Of a stretch of DNA of 6,058 nt, positions 4,954 through 6,058 are shown in pieces (position 1 is the first letter of the stretch; every line of letters begins with the position of its first letter). Under the pieces are notes generated by a model. That model saw nothing but the letters and a program-made list of their open reading frames with translations. It was not told where the DNA came from and ran no database searches. This DNA is from CSBr16-57R1 sp041163265 (lineage in GTDB: Bacteria; Actinomycetota; Nitriliruptoria; Nitriliruptorales; Nitriliruptoraceae). The stretch spans positions 1-6,058 of the forward strand of contig JBEARL010000075.1 in assembly GCA_041163265.1 (NCBI GenBank). Reading direction: 5' to 3'. The position numbers were made by a program, and so were the translations under genes.

Positions 4954-6058
4954 ATGGGCGCGGCGACCGGCACCCCCGGCGGCTCGGGTCAGGAGCGCCA
5001 GCTCGTCGGAGCGGTGACGCCCTCCGCCGGCGACCCCGAGCGGCTGGCCGTCGACGCCCTGCGCGTGCTCGCGATGGACGGCGTGCAGGCCGCGAACTCG
5101 GGCCACCCCGGCATGCCGATGGGGTGCGCGCCGATGGCGGCCGTGCTGTTCCGCGAGGTTCTGCGCCACGACCCCGCCCGACCCGACTGGGTCGGCCGCG
5201 ACCGCTTCGTGCTCAGCGCCGGCCACGGCTCGATGCTGCTGTACGCGGCGCTGCACCTCTCGGGGTACGACCGTCCGACGCTCGACGACCTGCGCGCGTT
5301 CCGCCAGCTCGGCTCGGTGACCGCGGGGCATCCCGAGCACGACCTGCTCCCGGGCGTCGAGACGACGACGGGGCCGCTCGGCCAGGGGTTCGCGACCGGC
5401 GTCGGCATGGCGATCGCCGCGGAGCGGCTCGCCGCCGAGGTCGCGGCGGTGGACCCCGCCGCCGCCGACCTCCTCGACCAGCGGATCTACGCGATCGTCT
5501 CGGACGGCGACCTCATGGAGGGCGTCGCGGCCGAGGCGGCGTCGCTCGCCGGTCACCTGCGGCTCGGTCGGCTCGTCTACCTGTACGACGACAACCGCAT
5601 CACCATCGACGGCACCACCGACCTGGCGTTCGGCGAGGACGTGCTCGCGCGGCTCGCCGCGCAGGGCTGGCACACGCTCCGCGTCGAGGACGGCACCGAC
5701 CTCGACGCCATCCGCGCCGCCATCTCCGCCGCCGCGGCCGACCCGCGGCCGTCGCTGATCGCCGTGCGGACCACCATCGGCCACGGTGCGCCGGCGAAGG
5801 CCGGCACGTCGGGCGCGCACGGCGCGCCGCTCGGACCCGACGAGGTCGCGGCGACGCGGGCGGCGCTCGGCTGGCCGTCCGACGAGCCGTTCCACGTCCC
5901 CGACGACGTCCGTGCCGGGTGGGACCAGCGGGCCCGCGGCGCCGAGCGCTCGGCCGCCTGGGACGCGCGGTGGGCGGCCTTCGCCGCCACGCAGCCGGTG
6001 CTCGCGGTCGACCTCGAGCGTCGCCTCCGCGGCGAGCTGCCGGCGGGGTGGGAGACGG
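4954..6058 (+). CDS. tkt: Transketolase, N-terminal part, 3' truncated by window edge
   Basis: The frame is open to the last base and gives the first 368 residues of a protein that normally has about 650-700. Transketolase moves two-carbon ketol units between sugar phosphates in the non-oxidative pentose phosphate pathway, using thiamine diphosphate and a divalent cation. Visible motifs are MDGVQAANSGHPGMPMG with H51, RFVLSAGHGSMLLYAAL with H91, TAGHPEH with H126, TTTGPLGQG (137-145), the cofactor motif SDGDLMEG (183-190) through YDDNRITIDG with N214, and IGHGAPAKAGTSGAHGAPLG (275-294). These cover nearly all of the pyrophosphate-binding domain; the pyrimidine-binding and C-terminal domains lie beyond the edge. 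The start is uncertain: ATG 4954 gives an N-terminus about 25 residues longer than the E. coli enzyme, and GTG 4948 or GTG 5014 are in frame. It is probably first in a transcription unit, with its own candidate promoter. Confidence 0.95.
   Translation, partial: MGAATGTPGGSGQERQLVGAVTPSAGDPERLAVDALRVLAMDGVQAANSGHPGMPMGCAPMAAVLFREVLRHDPARPDWVGRDRFVLSAGHGSMLLYAALHLSGYDRPTLDDLRAFRQLGSVTAGHPEHDLLPGVETTTGPLGQGFATGVGMAIAAERLAAEVAAVDPAAADLLDQRIYAIVSDGDLMEGVAAEAASLAGHLRLGRLVYLYDDNRITIDGTTDLAFGEDVLARLAAQGWHTLRVEDGTDLDAIRAAISAAAADPRPSLIAVRTTIGHGAPAKAGTSGAHGAPLGPDEVAATRAALGWPSDEPFHVPDDVRAGWDQRARGAERSAAWDARWAAFAATQPVLAVDLERRLRGELPAGWET

Noticed and set aside
4354..5895. Long minus-strand open frame of 513 codons opposite the Usp and transketolase genes
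   Set aside because: It is an Arg/Gly/Val-rich shadow spanning two well-identified genes and their spacer; no domain pattern.

Overview
The window is very GC-rich. Third codon positions are almost all G or C, GTG starts are used, and TA dinucleotides are scarce. This suggests a high-GC Actinomycetota chromosome. Gene content (DUF6069 protein, DoxX-like protein, CBS-pair protein beside a universal stress protein) agrees. A deep lineage such as Thermoleophilia is possible, but the sequence does not prove a class. No rRNA, tRNA, insertion sequence, CRISPR array or integrase is visible. The region looks like ordinary chromosome, densely packed with genes on both strands.

Layout, left to right. 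(1) 2-1881, plus strand: an ABC exporter operon. It has an ATPase whose frame is open through the left edge and carries a hydrophobic segment before the nucleotide-binding domain. A six-helix ABC-2 permease follows, joined by an ATGA overlap. (2) 1877-1898: a perfect 9-bp-stem hairpin holding the stop codons of two convergent genes, probably a two-way terminator. (3) 3236-1894, minus strand: a two-gene operon encoding a predicted EVE (PUA-like, modified-base-binding) domain protein with a C-terminal winged helix, then a DUF6069 four-helix membrane protein, again joined by ATGA. (4) 3237-3366: a divergent promoter region with an inverted repeat against the EVE-gene start codon. (5) 3367-3828, plus: a DoxX-like membrane protein. 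(6) 4287-3889, minus: a two-CBS-domain protein. (7) 4288-4452: a divergent intergenic region with a DosR/DevR-like box. (8) 4453-4884, plus: a universal stress protein with an intact ATP-binding motif. (9) 4954 to the right edge, plus: the N-terminal 368 residues of a transketolase.

The ABC ATPase and permease should form one exporter. The CBS and universal stress proteins, both predicted adenine-nucleotide binders, share a promoter region and are plausibly co-regulated, perhaps by redox or hypoxia. Transketolase belongs to the non-oxidative pentose phosphate pathway and is probably an independent housekeeping unit. The least ordinary element is the EVE plus winged-helix protein coupled to a small membrane protein. 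It resembles a possible modified-DNA-sensing regulator, but no restriction or methylase gene lies in the window, so that role is only a hypothesis.
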